Assembly (NCBI RefSeq): GCF_029784135.1
Contig: NC_073746.1
Location: 148,866,556-148,930,555 of the forward strand
Reading direction: 5' to 3'
Length of the DNA stretch: 64,000 nt
Source of the DNA: Toxorhynchites rutilus septentrionalis
Taxonomy: Eukaryota; Arthropoda; Insecta; Diptera; Culicidae
Below the pieces are notes generated by a model. It worked only from the letters and a program-made list of their open reading frames with translations, searched no databases and was not told the DNA's origin. Numbering within the stretch: the stretch's first letter is position 1; each line of letters begins with the position of its first letter. The translations under genes and the position numbers were made by a program. Shown here piece after piece: positions 22,700 through 35,399 of this stretch.

Positions 22700-25600
22700 T
22701 TCAAATAGAGAAGTCGGAGATATCACTGTTTTACAGTGGAATTGTCGTAGTCTTATCCCTAAATTGGATACATTCAAATTTTTAATTCATAACTTCAATT
22801 GTGACGTTTTTGCTCTGTCCGAAACTTGGCTTTCTTCGCGAGATGATATCTCTTTCCACGATTTTAATATTATACGCTTGGACCGTGTTGACAGATACGG
22901 AGGGGTGCTATTGGGGATCAATAAGTGCCACTCATTTTTTCGAATTGATCTTCCACCTATTGGAGGGATCGAAGCTGTTGCTTGTCATGCAAACATCAGA
23001 GGCAAAGACCTTTGTATTGTCAGCTTGTATTGGCCTCCGAGAGCTGCGGTTAGCCGCAAGCAACTTGTTGACATGTGCTCACTCCTTCCTGAGCCACGAT
23101 TGATCTTGGGAGACTTCAACTCTCACGGAACTGCCTGGGGGGAACCGTACGACGATAATCGTTCATCGTTGATATATGACCTTTGTAACAGCTTCAATAT
23201 GACCGTTTTGAACACTGGGGAAACAACACGTGTACCTAAACCTCCTGCTAAACCAAGTGCTCTTGACCTCTCGCTTTGCTCGAATACACTATCGTTAGAT
23301 TGCAAGTGGAATGTAATCCAGGACCCCAACGGCAGTGACCACTTGCCAATCAAAATTTCCATCACCATTGGTTCGAATTCTTCTGAATCTATAAACATGG
23401 CATATGACCTCACAAGACACATTGACTGGAAAAAATATGCGGACGCAATTGCTCTAGCCATCAATTCCAGAGATGGTTTGCCTCCATTGGAGGAGTATAA
23501 CTTCCTTTCTAGTTTGATATATGACAGCGCGGTTCGTGCTCAAACGAAACCCATCCCAGGCTCCACTTTTTGTCAAAGGCCTCCCAATCCATGGTGGGAT
23601 AGCCAATGTTCCAAGCTTTATCAGGATAAATCGAACGCATTTAAAGCTTTTCGGAAACGTGGAACCATTGAGAATTTTCAAACGTATTTGGACCTTGAAA
23701 ATCAATTTAAAAACTTGATCAAAGGGAAAAAACGTGCTTATTGGCGAAATTTCGTGGGAGGTTTGTCACGAGAAACGTCAATGAAAAAATTATGGAAAGT
23801 GGCTCGAAACATGAGAAATCGCTCTTCATCGAATGAAAGCGAAGAATATTCACATCGATGGATTTTTAATTTTGCACGGAAGGTTTGTCCCGATTCCGTT
23901 CCTGTGCAAAAAATTGTTCGAGATATACCACAAGATAGGTGCGATCTTTATTCCGAGTTTTCGATTGTAGAATTCTCTCTTGCTCTCCTTTCTTGTAACA
24001 ATTCGGCTCCAGGAACGGATAGAATTAAGTTCAACTTGTTAAAAAACCTCCCTGATGTGGCGAAACATCGCTTGTTGAATTTATTCAATCGGTTTCTGGA
24101 GCATAATATTGTTCCAGATGATTGGAGACAAGTGCGAATTATAGCTATTCAAAAACCCGGAAAACCCGCGTCCGACTTCAATTCGTACCGCCCAATAGCA
24201 ATGCTGTCTTGTATACGGAAATTGTTGGAGAAAATGATCTTGTTTCGCCTTGATCGATTGGTTGAAACGAATGGCCTACTCTCAGATACACAATATGGGT
24301 TCCGCAGGGGCAAGGGGACGAATGATTGTCTTGCGTTGCTTTCTTCAGAAATTCAAATGGCTTACGCCGAAAAAAAACAAATGGCTTCAGTATTCTTGGA
24401 CATAAAGGGGGCCTTTGATTCTGTTTCAATAGAGGTTTTGTCAGACATTACACTCTCGGGGTCTGCCGCCTCTGTTGAATAATATGTTATATAACATGCT
24501 TTGTGAGAAACAGTTGAACTTTTCTCACGGGGATTCGACAGTAAATCGGGTGTCCTACATGGGCCTCCCCCAGGGCTCATGTTTAAGCCCCCTTTTGTAC
24601 AACTTCTATGTAAGCGACATCGACAATTGTCTTACACAAAATTGCAGCCTAAGACAACTTGCAGATGACGGAGTGGTGTCTGTCGTAGGATCAAACGAAT
24701 CCGACCTGCAAGGACCCTTACAAGATACTTTGAACAATTTTTCAACCTGGGCCATTGGGCTAGGGATCGAATTCTCCACGGAGAAAACAGAGATGGTGGT
24801 TTTTTCTAGGAAGCATAGACCAGCAAAACCAAAGCTTCAACTTTTGGGTAAACCGATCACTCATGCTATGTCATTCAAGTATCTTGGGGTCTGGTTCGAC
24901 TCCAAATGTACTTGGGGGCCCATATTAGGTATCTGAGTAAAAAATGTCAACAAAGAATAAACTTTCTCCGTACAATTACCGGCACATGGTGGGGAGCCCA
25001 TCCCGAAGATCTTATAATGTTGTATCGAACAACTATTCTCTCAGTGATGGAGTATGGCAGTTTCTGTTTTAAATCAGCTGCCAAAACACATCTCATTAAA
25101 CTCGAGCGAATTCAGTATCTTTGTCTCCGTATTGCGTTGGGATGTATGCCCTCAACGCATACCATGAGTCTCGAGGTTTTGGCAGGCGTACTCCCACTAA
25201 AAGATCGCTTCAATTTATTATCTCTTCGGTTCCTCATCCGGTGTAAGGTTATGAACCCATTGGTGATCGGAAATTTTGAGCAGCTTATCGAGCTAAATTT
25301 TCATTCAGGATTCATGAGCTCATATCATGAATTCATCTCCATGCAGGTTGATCCTTCTTCGTATACTCCCAACCGTGTTTGTTTTCCTGACTACATCAAT
25401 TCCTCTGTACATTTTGATCTGTTCATGAAGGAGAAAATCCATGGAATTCCAGATTATCATCGATCGGGGATCGTTCCTACGATCTTCAATGCAAAGTATG
25501 GGCGTGTCAATTGTGATAATATGTACTTTACTGATGGGTCCTCTATGAATGAGTCCACAGGATTTGGAGTGTTCAACGAAATTTTTAGCACCTCCCACAG

Positions 25601-26338
25601 TCTTCAGAATCCTTGCTCTGTGTATATTGCTGAATTGGCAGCAATACATTGGGCGCTGGACAGCGTCGCCTCACGACCTGTTGAACACTATTACATTGTA
25701 ACGGATAGTCTTAGCTCTGTCGAAGCTATCCGTTCAGTGAGGCCGGAAAAGCACTCGCCGTACTTCCTTGAGAGAATACGAGAAATTTTGAGTGCTTTAA
25801 CCAGACGCTGTTATGTCATTACCTTTGTCTGGGTCCCTTCACATTGCTCAATTCCGGGTAATGAGAGGGCTGACTCATTAGCAAAGGTAAGTGCAATTGA
25901 AGGCGATATTTATCAGCGTCAAATCGCTTTCAATGAATTTTATTCTTTAGTCCGTAAAAATACCATCGCTAACTGGCAACGTAAGTGGAACGAAGATGAA
26001 TTGGGTCGGTGGCTTCACTCGAAAGTCTGGACTTAAGTCGGGACTTTATTCGCACCTTCTCTCGTCTCATGTCCAATCACTGTTCGTTAGACGCGCTACT
26101 CTTTCGTTTTAATCTTGCCGATGGCAATATCTGTGCTTGTGGCCAAGGTTACCACGACATCGAACACGTTGTTTGGTCGTGCGAGGAGTATCTTGTTGCC
26201 AGATCGAATTTAGAAAACTCTCTTCGGGCTAGAGGAAGGCAGCCCAATGTGCCGTTGAGATATATGTTGGCTCGGTTAGACCTTGATTACATGTCCCAAA
26301 TATATGTCTTCCTAAAAGCTATCGATCTTCGTGTGTGA
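22692..26338 (+). pseudogene. LINE ORF2: endonuclease, reverse transcriptase, RNase H; frameshifted (copy 2)
   Basis: The APE-type endonuclease comes first (LQWNCRS, SETWLSS, GDFNSHGTAWG, SDHLPI). The reverse transcriptase follows (AIQKPGKPASDFNSYRPIA, GFRRGKG, FLDIKGAFDS, GLPQGSCLSPLLYNFY, LADDG). RNase H has its acidic residues at TDGSS (~25531), AELAAIHWAL (~25632) and VTDSLSS (~25701), plus WVPSHC (~25830). A Cys/His C-terminal motif follows (CACGQGYHDIEHVVWSC, ~26125). The frame changes near 24446 (two bases missing relative to copy 1), near 24910 (a G run apparently one short) and near 26020-26036. The ATG at 22692 is preferred over the upstream TTG. Apart from these shifts the protein is complete. 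Confidence 0.88.
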
Positions 26339-26710
26339 GTGTCCTTATATCCTTATATTCTCCTTTTCCTTTTCCTTCGCGAGAAATCAAATCCCTTCTT
26401 ACTAACAATAGAATAAGGTGAGATGTAAATACATGTTAGATATAAGATAGGCTTAAGAATTGAGTATGATGAATGTGAGTGCGAATGTGAGTGTGAACAT
26501 TGTCAACATATCCTTATATCCCATCCTTTTCCTGAAACAAAATGTCACCCTTCTAAACTCGAGCAAGCCGCGAGTAATCGGTTTTCTACTTCATTAACAT
26601 TAGAATTAATAAAAAATGTTTATGTATACTTGTAACTATACAGATAGGAGTTTGGCTCCTTTAAACTTATGTAACTAAGCCTGTAAAAATAAACGATTTA
26701 ATAAAAAAAA

Positions 26711-27659
26711 ACACTGTCAAAATTCTGAAAAAATCGCATATATCGTAGAAACACATTTAAATACGAATTAGAGTAGTAGTGAATCTCTAAATCTTCCAAC
26801 TTTTTTTTTAATATTTCAAGTTATTTTTAGTACTCAAATTTTTGATGAAAATATTTTTAATAGTATTACTCGATACACTATAGTAAGATACACTTCCAGT
26901 ATTTTTTTTCTAATTTTTATCTCGAAGCTATCGAGAATGGCATGAAAAACATTGAAAAGTACGTTTTTTTACCATAAAATGATGAACCTCATAAGGGTTC
27001 AAACAAATAGTAAAAATTTCTTATCTATTACCATATGCAATATATTCCATAGAGAGGGGGATTTGATTTAGGGCACTTTTTACTTCCATACCCGACCAGG
27101 TCCATTACACCCAAACTTGCGTTGACAGGAAACCATTTCATCATCGGCAGAAAAAATGGTTTTCCGTGTGCTGAAGGATGAAATAAACAATAAAAAGACC
27201 ATTTTTCAAAAGCTTTAAAATGTTTGTATGTATGGGAGCCTACATCTCTTTCTCTCAGACTGAACGTCAGCTTGGGATTGTACACAAAAAAGTACAAACG
27301 ATGTCAACGGGGACCGTACCAAGGCAGGCTGGAATGCAAGGCTGTTGTACACGACCACGCTTCCACATAGCCACTGCTGCTGTTGCATAAATGCGTGATA
27401 ATATTGCACCTCATTATAAAATGAAGTTGGAAAGTGTTCTCTAAGAGTAAAAAGGAGAGTATAAACGAGAATCTATATCTTTCTCGGTCTGTACCGTGTA
27501 TGTGCCAAGGTATGCGAAAAGCTTTAATGCGTGCTTATTTGCAATGTGTCTCTTGTTTCACTCGCTTATGTTGCTCTTATATTGTCATTGCATAGATATT
27601 ATACAAATAATATACCAAAATGGGAGAGTAGCACATTTTCTGTTATTTTTAAGTTCATT
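26711..27659. other. No gene recognised after the LINE
   Basis: It begins with the 13-bp TSD. Minus-strand ORF 27028-27297 (89 codons) shows no known domain. Nothing else can be supported. Confidence 0.4.
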
Positions 27660-27880
27660 TAATTGTGCACACTATCATGCCGCGGGTTCGGGTTCGATTC
27701 CCGTTCTGACCGGGGGATTTTTCGTCAAAGAAAATTTTTCCGATACATTTGTGGCAGAACCCCCTATATACTATTTTTTGACGCTGATAGCCGTTGACAA
27801 ATTGTGCCAATGTTGGTTGCATCTCGGTGCGACGTCCAATGGTCTCGTACCACAAGTAATGGAGAATCTTCAACTATTTT
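27660..27880 (+). mobile_element. Possible SINE piece with a tRNA-type B box
   Basis: GGTTCGATTCCCG at about 27687 is a good RNA polymerase III B box. It is followed by GTTCTGACCGGGGGATTTTT, which recalls Aedes Feilai-type SINEs as I remember them. A proper A box is not found upstream, so the copy is 5'-truncated or the resemblance is limited. Confidence 0.4.
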
Positions 27881-29434
27881 GGTTTAGAGTATATCAGCAT
27901 ATGCTGGATATCGATTTATGCGTCCACAGCTGGAACAACCGCTGGATACGTCCGCTTCCGCGGGTGGTCGGCATAGGAATCCCCTTCGACTGCAATTGAT
28001 TTTTTGATGGAATTGGTTACGACACTAACCACATTCAATCCATTTAACGAACCCTATCGTGGTCATGTGAGCGGTCCTGTTTATGTTGTGGCTTCTGAAA
28101 TTGTGTGCTCTGCATGTTCGGCATGGGGTAATGGTTTGTCTTTGCATTCGGTTGAGCATTCCGGTGACAGGATGTCAGCATGTGTGTGTGTGTGTCCGAT
28201 TTCTAAACCATTAGGCCAGTCTACAGCGGTCATCCTGGATATGGTGAAACAACTCGATTGCAACGCATTCCTTCAACCTGGATTTGGATGATTACACCGG
28301 TTATGTGGTTTTCCGATATAAATGCGACTCCAGCTGTGACGGTGGATTGCCTTTCGGATCCTGAGAAGCGTTGCGCATGTATTTTTCAAGCAATTGAAAT
28401 TACGCTTGGAACGGTAAATAATTGGGTCAATTTTGCGTTTGGATTTAATGGCATTCTATTTTCGGAATTATGGCGTTTTACGCTTCGTTACGGAATTGTA
28501 TGAAATACTAACATTTGGCATATCAGTCACCGCTTCATTTGTTTGTAATGTATATTATTGAATTAGCTAGGGTGCAAAATATATTCCATTTTTCGTTGTA
28601 AAATCGTGGAAAATTTCTGCATGGAATGTGCGAAAATTTTTGATAACACCTATTATATTAACACATATTCCATCGTTGATTGATTTCTGGAACGAAATTG
28701 CACTAAATTTTCATATCGGAACAAAGAATTCGCCAAATTCATGCAAATTTGCGTTTGTCGCACACTTCAAAACGTTTCCTTTTTACGACTTCATTACCGC
28801 TAATATACAAAGCGATAAATGAGCATCGATATGAATATTGATGAGTTTTGCAGCATGCATAAAAACGTAATCACCGTTCGCTGGTTGCAGTTCCACAACA
28901 AAACGTTCTTCGTCTTGGGAGAATTCTTGGCAGCCGAAACCAGCGCTGGAATGTGTTGGTGGCCTCCTTGAAAATGAAGACCTTGTAGAAACAGAAGGAT
29001 CCCCATTCTTGAAAAAACCGCCAAAGTATTGACGTGACATATTTATAGCGATATTATGTTGCATCAATAACACTTTCAGTTAAACTGCAATGCCATGTCA
29101 GTGCTCAGGAGATGAGTTGCAATTATAATATGTCCCATGTGATCACTTGTTTTTGTTTCATAAATATTTTAAATATTATCCATATTGATCTCCGTGATTT
29201 TTCGACTAATTAGTTTCATAATTTACTCTTACGTTATAGGAAACATAAGACTCATTTTCTTTACCCGCAACATCCGACACTTGTGCGATCCACCTCGAGG
29301 GTGCTCCTCCGTAGTGATTGCGCCCGTTGAAGCGCTACCGTGTCCACGATTTATGATGTCGGCGCGATATTATGCTAATAGACTCATTAAAGGGTAGTTC
29401 AAGAAATTAACATGATAAAAACAGTAAACAAAAA
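27881..29434. other. No gene recognised
   Basis: ORFs of 60-96 codons overlap on both strands without family signatures. A short TG run is at 28178-28193. Confidence 0.4.
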
Positions 29435-29439
29435 CTTAC

Positions 29440-29562
29440 CATTCTACCCGTCCGCCGGTGACGGAGGAGTATGACGTTGCTGGGGTCGTAACCGCAACCG
29501 CTCGTTGTCGGCATGTACTCAATTGAATGATAAATTTTGCCGAGAAGTGCGTGTCCAGCCAT
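29440..29562 (-). CDS. Possible host exon, product unknown
   Basis: On the minus strand ATG at 29562 opens 41 codons (starting MAGHALLGKIYHS, ending LLRHRRTGRM) that stop exactly at a GTAAG splice donor (29435-29439). Local GC is higher than around it and codon use looks coding-like. I do not recognise the product and found no partner exon, so this is a weak call. Confidence 0.22.
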
Positions 29563-30470
29563 GTGAAACACAACTAAAAGTCAGTTTATAATGTTGCACT
29601 CCGGCCGACCCCGGAGGCTCAATGAACCGAAAAAGTATGAGATAATTTATGCCACCGTTGGCGAACCGAAGTCTTCGATACTGGTCCTGCTGATGCTGCT
29701 GTCGAGTCTAATGAATATGGCAAGGTCCAAAGATTTCACCCATTTTTTTCGCAGCCCATTTTCTACCGTATCACGCTATTCAATTGCTAATGGAAGCCTA
29801 TACGTATCGAAGGATGAACATGCAATGAATATGCTAAATCCGACACATTTTTCCTCTGGAGATAGTTTCCTGTTATAATGATAGAGCCGAGGGAAACACA
29901 GCCGGTGCCAATAAGTGGAAAGTGGATGGGAAACAACACTGGTTGCATACAAATTGGTTCCTGGCGCAGAAGGAAACCAATGCTTGGGGACGTTGAGAGT
30001 TCCATCGGAAGGAGGAACGTGTCTGAAATGTCCATTAATACACCAAAGTTGCTTATCGCACGTACACGTTTGGCTTTGCGTGAATTTCGGCTGACCAGCT
30101 GGGTAGATGGGTATTGTTATGCAGATTTGTTAGTTTTATCCACAAATAGATCGACCAAATTATTGTGAACATGCTCCGACAATTCATCTCGATTTCAATG
30201 CAAGCATTGCTCTGTTGAGGAGAGCGTAACGATTTTCTCTTTGATTTAGCGATACTTACGATTGAAATGAGATGAAATAATAACTGATAAGAAATTTAGA
30301 AATTGCACCAGATTCTTGGATAACGTACAATGACACACTACTCTAACATGAATTTCCACATAAAGTCTGTTCTATTTAGATTATACCCGTGCGAAATTTC
30401 CAATTTCGTCAAGAGGAAATAAAGTAAAAAATTGATATTTGAACATATATTTTTCCATGTACTTTATAAG
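29563..30470. other. No gene recognised
   Basis: Some higher-GC stretches (29880-30120) with short ORFs on both strands, but no domain or splice pattern I can defend. Confidence 0.4.
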
Positions 30471-30479
30471 TTTTATACA

Positions 30480-31130
30480 AAAATACAAGAAAAATTATAC
30501 CTCTGCTTTTCTGGTGGACTTTCGAACTTTTCGCTGAATACCTCCCTTAATTTTCTGCACAGTGACATTGTCAACCGTATCTGCCATCTTTTACACCACT
30601 TTTTCATTTCAGATTGTTTTATTATAATCCTTTCCATTACGCTTGACAACTGTGCAATATTTTTCAATCGGAAGTAAATCTGGAAAATTTGGTGGATTGC
30701 TAGTTTTTTTTCTATAAAATCAGTAATATTCCGCTTATACTTTTCTATGACATTCCGGCTGTAATGAAAACCATCGTATGATCGAATGAACTGCTAAATA
30801 ATCTTCTGAAGATACTTCTACTTGTATAGTTGTCCATTCATAGTTGCTCCAGTGATGTAAACCTTGCTTTCCGCAACAACAGGTATCTTTCCAAATCATC
30901 AACCTGCGTTCGAATTTATTTGCGAAGACAAATTTGAACATACCCTGAGTAAGGGTATGATAAGGCAATATTTTTTACCTGGGATTTGTCCAGAGTCCAT
31001 TTTTACACATGTTTCAACGTTCATTAAAATACATCCCTTGTATTTGGTCAGAACTTGGTCGCACAGTTTCCTTGCACTGTTTTTGGCAACCAGGATCTCT
31101 TTCAGCGTTCTGTCATTTTTTTTAGTAAAA
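30480..31130 (-). pseudogene. Decayed DD37E-type Tc1/mariner transposase
   Basis: On the minus strand, pieces in shifting frames follow the catalytic domain of ITmD37E-like transposases. They are ARKLCDQVLTKYKGCILMN then ETCVKMD, YITGATMNGQLYK, YLQKII, FIRSYDG, and NPPNLPDLLPIEKY. Compared with the copies at 31916 and 61614 (VMDDETYVKAD, TGTVNGQVYL, NAPELRPIEKYW), the first catalytic Asp has become Asn and the region of the second is lost. It is much older than the neighbouring copy at 31916-33214. No TIRs are visible. Confidence 0.7.
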
Positions 31131-31913
31131 AAAAGGGAGCTGTGAATTAATTTGACAACATTGCGTACAAGTGCAAGGTTGCCGTGCGAACTTACTCGAA
31201 ATTATGCCGACGATGTAAGTTTCTACGATACTTTCGGACGCGAACGATGTTGAATCGATGTGTGGTTTGTTTTAATACATCTATACCATTGATAATCAGT
31301 CGCCCGTAAATCGCTCGCTCGAAAAGTAGTACAGGCAAACCGCATAAAAAAATCATAAAAAGCTTCACCAGTAGCTTTAAAAAAATCGTGTTCGGTACAC
31401 AAATTGAAAAAAAAACTTTTGCGATAAATAGGGACCGCATTAAGTTTCCCCAAAGAAAATAATTCAATTCCACACCGTTTACCGTTCGATTTATGTGCGT
31501 GTCTCTGCATGTCGAAACTTGTTGCTGTTAGAAATCATGTCATGCGCAACTTTTTTATTGATGGAATGATTTGAGTAGAGGATAATTTAGACGCAACTAT
31601 TCTTTTTTCGCACTGAAATGCATATAAAAAATAAAAAATAAAACTGAATGGACGATAACTTCGTCAACAGAAAACCGCACAAAAAATAGCACCAAAAAAA
31701 ATCGCACAAAAAACCGTACAAAAACAGGTTTTCCAGTATAGAAGAATTCTAGTCTAGAAGTTTTAAAAAAAATCAATTTTTTTTCCTTCATATTTCTGTA
31801 TTTTAGGCATTCACGAATATACCCTAGAAAGGACTTATCGAGCCATTTTAGTGATGCGGTACCTAACCTGGTACGGCCATAACAATGAGCTTCATACGCG
31901 TTTTTCTCGAAAC
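31131..31913. other. No gene recognised
   Basis: AT-rich sequence between two Tc1/mariner remnants, with short ORFs only. Confidence 0.4.
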
Positions 31914-31915
31914 TA

Positions 31916-33214
31916 AAGGGTGTGTCACATCAAATTGCATCACGGAAAAAACGCTGTCGAAATTCGCCCAGTAGACCGATCCTTTTGAAAATTTTAGACA
32001 GTAAAATAAAAACTATCAAACAACTTTTGGCATTTTCTTTTTATTCATACTTCGAGCCCAAGCCCGTATGCTCGCACCTTCCTCTTTACCCCGTCCATAA
32101 GGTTCTGTACAACGTCAGGTTGTAGTTTTTTTTTGAACAGAAATCCATTTTCTCTTGAAGTCCGCTTCCGATTTGACAACTTTTGGGTTCTTCCGGAGGG
32201 CCTGCTTCATAATCGCCCAATATTTCTGTATTGGGCGAAGCTCCGGCGCGTTGGGCGGGTTCATTTCCTTTGGCACGAAGGTGACCCCGTTGGCTTCGTA
32301 CCACTCCTACACGTCCTTTGAATAGTGGCACGAAGCGAGATCCGGCCAGAAGATGGTCGGGCCCTCGTGCTGCTTCAATAGTGGTAGTAAGCGCTTCTGT
32401 AGGCACTCCTTAAGGTAAACCTGCCCGTTTACCGTGCCGGTCATCACGAAGGGGGCGCTCCGCTTTCCGCAAGAGCAGATCGCTTGCCACACCATGTACT
32501 TTTTGGCAAACTTGGATAGTTTCTGCTTACGAATCTCCTCCGGAACGCTGAATTTGTCCTCTGCGGAGAAGAACAACAGGCCCGGCAGCTGACGAAAGTC
32601 CGCTTTGACGTAGGTTTCGTCGTCCATTACCAGGCAATGCGGCTTCGTCAGCATTTCGGTGTACAGCTTCCGGGCTCGCGTCTTCCCCACCATGTTTTGC
32701 CTTTCGTCGCGGTTAGGAGCCTTCTGAACCTTGTATGTACACAGGCCCTCCCGCTGCTTGGTCCGCTGGATGAATGAACTTGACAAATTCAGCTTATTGG
32801 CGACATCCCGGACCGAACTTCTCGGATCACGTCTAAACTGCTTAACTACGCGCTTGTGATTTTTTTCACTGACGGAGCATCCATTTTTGCCGTTCTTCAC
32901 CTTCCGGTCGATGGTTAGATTCTCGAAGTATCGTTTTAGTACTCTGCTGACCGTGGATTGGACGATTCCCAGCATCTTACCGATGTCCCGATGTGACAAC
33001 TCCGGATTCTCGAAATGAGTGCACAGGATTAATTCACGACGCTCTTTTTCGTTCGACGACATTTTTCCAAATTTACGAAAAATTGACAGTGAAGCATGGC
33101 CAACGTGATCTATACACTCTTATCTGATTATAAGCAAAAGCTGAAGATATAATTCCTAAAAATTAAATTTCTACAGCGTTTTTTCCGTGATGCAATTTGA
33201 TGTGACACACCCTT
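31916..33214 (-). mobile_element. ITmD37E transposon, copy A, with TA target duplication
   Basis: The ends AAGGGTGTGTCACATCAAAT and its inverse bound a 1299-bp unit flanked by TA (31914-31915 and 33215-33216), the target used by all Tc1/mariner elements. The inverted ends continue for about 40 bp with one notable substitution. One minus-strand transposase fills the middle. Confidence 0.93.
32115..33062 (-). pseudogene. ITmD37E transposase, copy A, one premature stop
   Basis: The frame of 315 sense codons plus the final stop opens MSSNEKERRELI. An N-terminal helix-turn-helix (SHRDIGKMLGIVQSTVSRVL) is followed by a second DNA-binding part (RSSVRDVANKLNLS) and the DDE domain: VMDDETYVKAD, FWPDLASCHYS and PELRPIEKYWA. 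From the second Asp to the Glu there are 37 residues between, hence DD37E. All three catalytic residues are present. The only break I see is a TAG at 32304-32306 right after CHYSKDV, where copy B has Leu. The rest of the frame to 32115 is open. It is a young copy. Confidence 0.9.
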
Positions 33215-33216
33215 TA

Positions 33217-34953
33217 GTTTTTTCAAGCTGGCGTACACGATATCTCCACTGTTCCACTGAACCGATTCATATCGAATTCATATGGATACAATCTGCAGGC
33301 ATCTCTCTGTCGCATAAACCTCTAACAAATGATATTTTTAAATTTTAATATTTTTAAAAAATTGGGAAACGTGAGAATAAACGTTTTCAACCACATTTTG
33401 TTTTCCAAACGGCCGCCATTTTGTCAAAAAATATGTTTTTAACTTGTCCGAGGCATCTTCACTGATTCAGAATCTGTTTGATTTTTTTGTTTCAGATAAC
33501 CTGAAGGGCTGGAATCGTGTACGTCATAGCATAACTTTTTTTTTGAACCCTGTCACTTCATCAGCTCTTAATTATTCTAGATATGAATATTTTTCCTCCG
33601 TTCAATTTTTGTTTTATTGTTGAAAGATAGATAAACAAATAAAGATATAATGGAACTCGAAAAAACGTCCGAAATCCGTTTCTCTTCATTGAAATACCCC
33701 CTTAAAATGAATTGAGTTGGTGAAATGAACCGGTGCTGAAATTTCGATAATTTAACTGAAAACCATTTGTTCCTTTTCATTATCCTATTCTTAGAACATA
33801 TGAAGCTATTTAAGACACCCTGTTATGCATGAAACTGTCAAATGTTGAAAATAATAGATAAAACAGAAAATTATCTCACTGTAGTCACTCGGATGTAGTT
33901 TTGTACGCATCGTATTTAAGGAATTTCCCTCGTAATTCAGATTATTAGATTTTTTGGACGACTTTGGACGACTGTTCACACATTCAATGAGAGCTACACA
34001 AATAATTTGTTTGATTTCAGCGATCAATTCGCATTCGAGATTACTTTGGCGTTTGGGTAAAATGAGCCAAGGGGTTCCTTTTGTGGCTTTGACCCACCTT
34101 ATCCAAAACCAAACCTCAATATGTGAAGCGTTATGTGTTTCTTGCTACGTTTTTGTACGTATGAGAAGATTCTAATTACTACTCTAGGTGAATAGGCCTA
34201 GATTGTTTCATACATGTACCTACTATCTCAAAAGTGATTCAAACAAATTTGGCATGAAAGAACGGATAAATCTATCCTATTCAGCATGATATGTGTCATT
34301 GTTCATTTTACCACCAACATGTGATCATTTAAACCGCACACTTAAATATATTTTTTTTTTAATGAAAAATGTACTATTTATAATAATTTATATAATATTC
34401 TTCGAAGAACGGAAATTAAAGCGGTATAAGGAGGCAGTAAGTGGGCATATTTCTTAGGGTGTTCATCTTAACATATAAATGTACATACTTTTATTCGACA
34501 TATTCGTTGCTTCGTGAAATTTCATAGCAATAACCGTAAAAATAAATGCCTATTGGTTTGAGGCAAAAATGACAATAGAGAAACTATTCTTTCTTTCTCC
34601 GTGTATACTTTTTATTATTTAATATCGTCCAGGGCAGAGGGCAATTTTCAGCATATCTCCTTGTCCTTCGGCATCTTTTATCGTGATATGCACCATCCTT
34701 CTGCCAATATCACTCAATTGTACCACTGGTGGAGTGCAAAAACAATACCCAACAATCAAACAGAACGATCTCTTTTTCGGGTCACCAAATTATTAATACA
34801 GATTTTCATAACGAATTTTTTTCAAATATATTCAAAATCAATAAGCTACAAACAGCCAAATGTATTCCTACGTTATATGCGGTCCTGTCCTGGACACAAC
34901 CTTCCTGTAATTTTTTTTTGCTCGGCGATTTTTGATATGATGCTGTCAGTTCG
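33217..34953. other. No gene recognised
   Basis: AT-rich DNA with short ORFs; one at 34601-35008 (plus) overlaps the mariner remnant in a different frame and is not convincing. Confidence 0.4.
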
Positions 34954-35388
34954 GAATTGTTTCCGGAAGGCCAAACGGTCAATTAAGATTATTTCCTTGG
35001 TGTTATGAGGCGTTTGAGAGAGAAAATTCGTCGCAAATGGCCAGATTTGTGGAAGGATAACACTTGAATTTTGCACCTCGATAATGCACCAGCTCATCGA
35101 TCGATATTTGTGTACGAATGGCATGAATATGATCGAATAATCACCGTATTCTCCGGATGTGGCCCCGTGTGGCCTTTTCCCCATTTCGGTAACTCAAAAT
35201 ACCACTTCGTGGAACCCGTTCTGACAGCATCGAAGATACAAAAACAAAATTTGCTGCGTGAACTTAAGGCAATTCCTTAATACACCTATAAAAAGTGTAT
35301 CGATGACTGGATTGATCGTTGGAAAAAGTGTATTGCTTCCGAAGGGGCCTATTTTGAAGGCAATAAAATAGATTTAGATGATAAATAA
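34954..35388 (+). pseudogene. Mariner-like transposase, C-terminal fragment
   Basis: One plus frame reads FPEGQTVN-stop-DYFLGVMRRLREK, then KWPDLW, a stop, ILHLDNAPAHRS, and after a stretch in another frame RELKAIP-stop, KKCIDDWIDRWKKC and SEGAYFEGNKIDLDD. These are the order and spacing of the catalytic half of mariner transposases (HxDNAPAH holds the second Asp). At least three in-frame stops and a frame slip near 35130-35230 make it dead. The N-terminal half and TIRs are not found. It differs from the mariner at 51283. Confidence 0.72.
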
Positions 35389-35399
35389 ACTATTTTCTT

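Larger units (their letters stand above)
20723..26710 (+). mobile_element. Full-length I-clade LINE, copy 2, with 13-bp TSD
   Basis: ACACTGTCAAAAT occurs immediately before (20710-20722) and after (26711-26723) the unit, which defines a 5.99-kb non-LTR insertion. The 5' UTR is 20723-21127, ORF1 21128-22699, ORF2 22692-26338 and the 3' UTR 26339-26710, ending in AATAAACG and an A-rich tail. The order zinc-knuckle ORF1, APE endonuclease, reverse transcriptase, RNase H is that of the I superfamily. I call I clade from overall motif likeness; Loa-like clades also carry RNase H. ORF2 is frameshifted, so the copy cannot move by itself. Confidence 0.88.

Noticed and set aside
27660..27730. A tRNA gene around GGTTCGATTCCCG
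   Set aside because: Only the T-arm word is present; no A box or acceptor arm at the needed distance.
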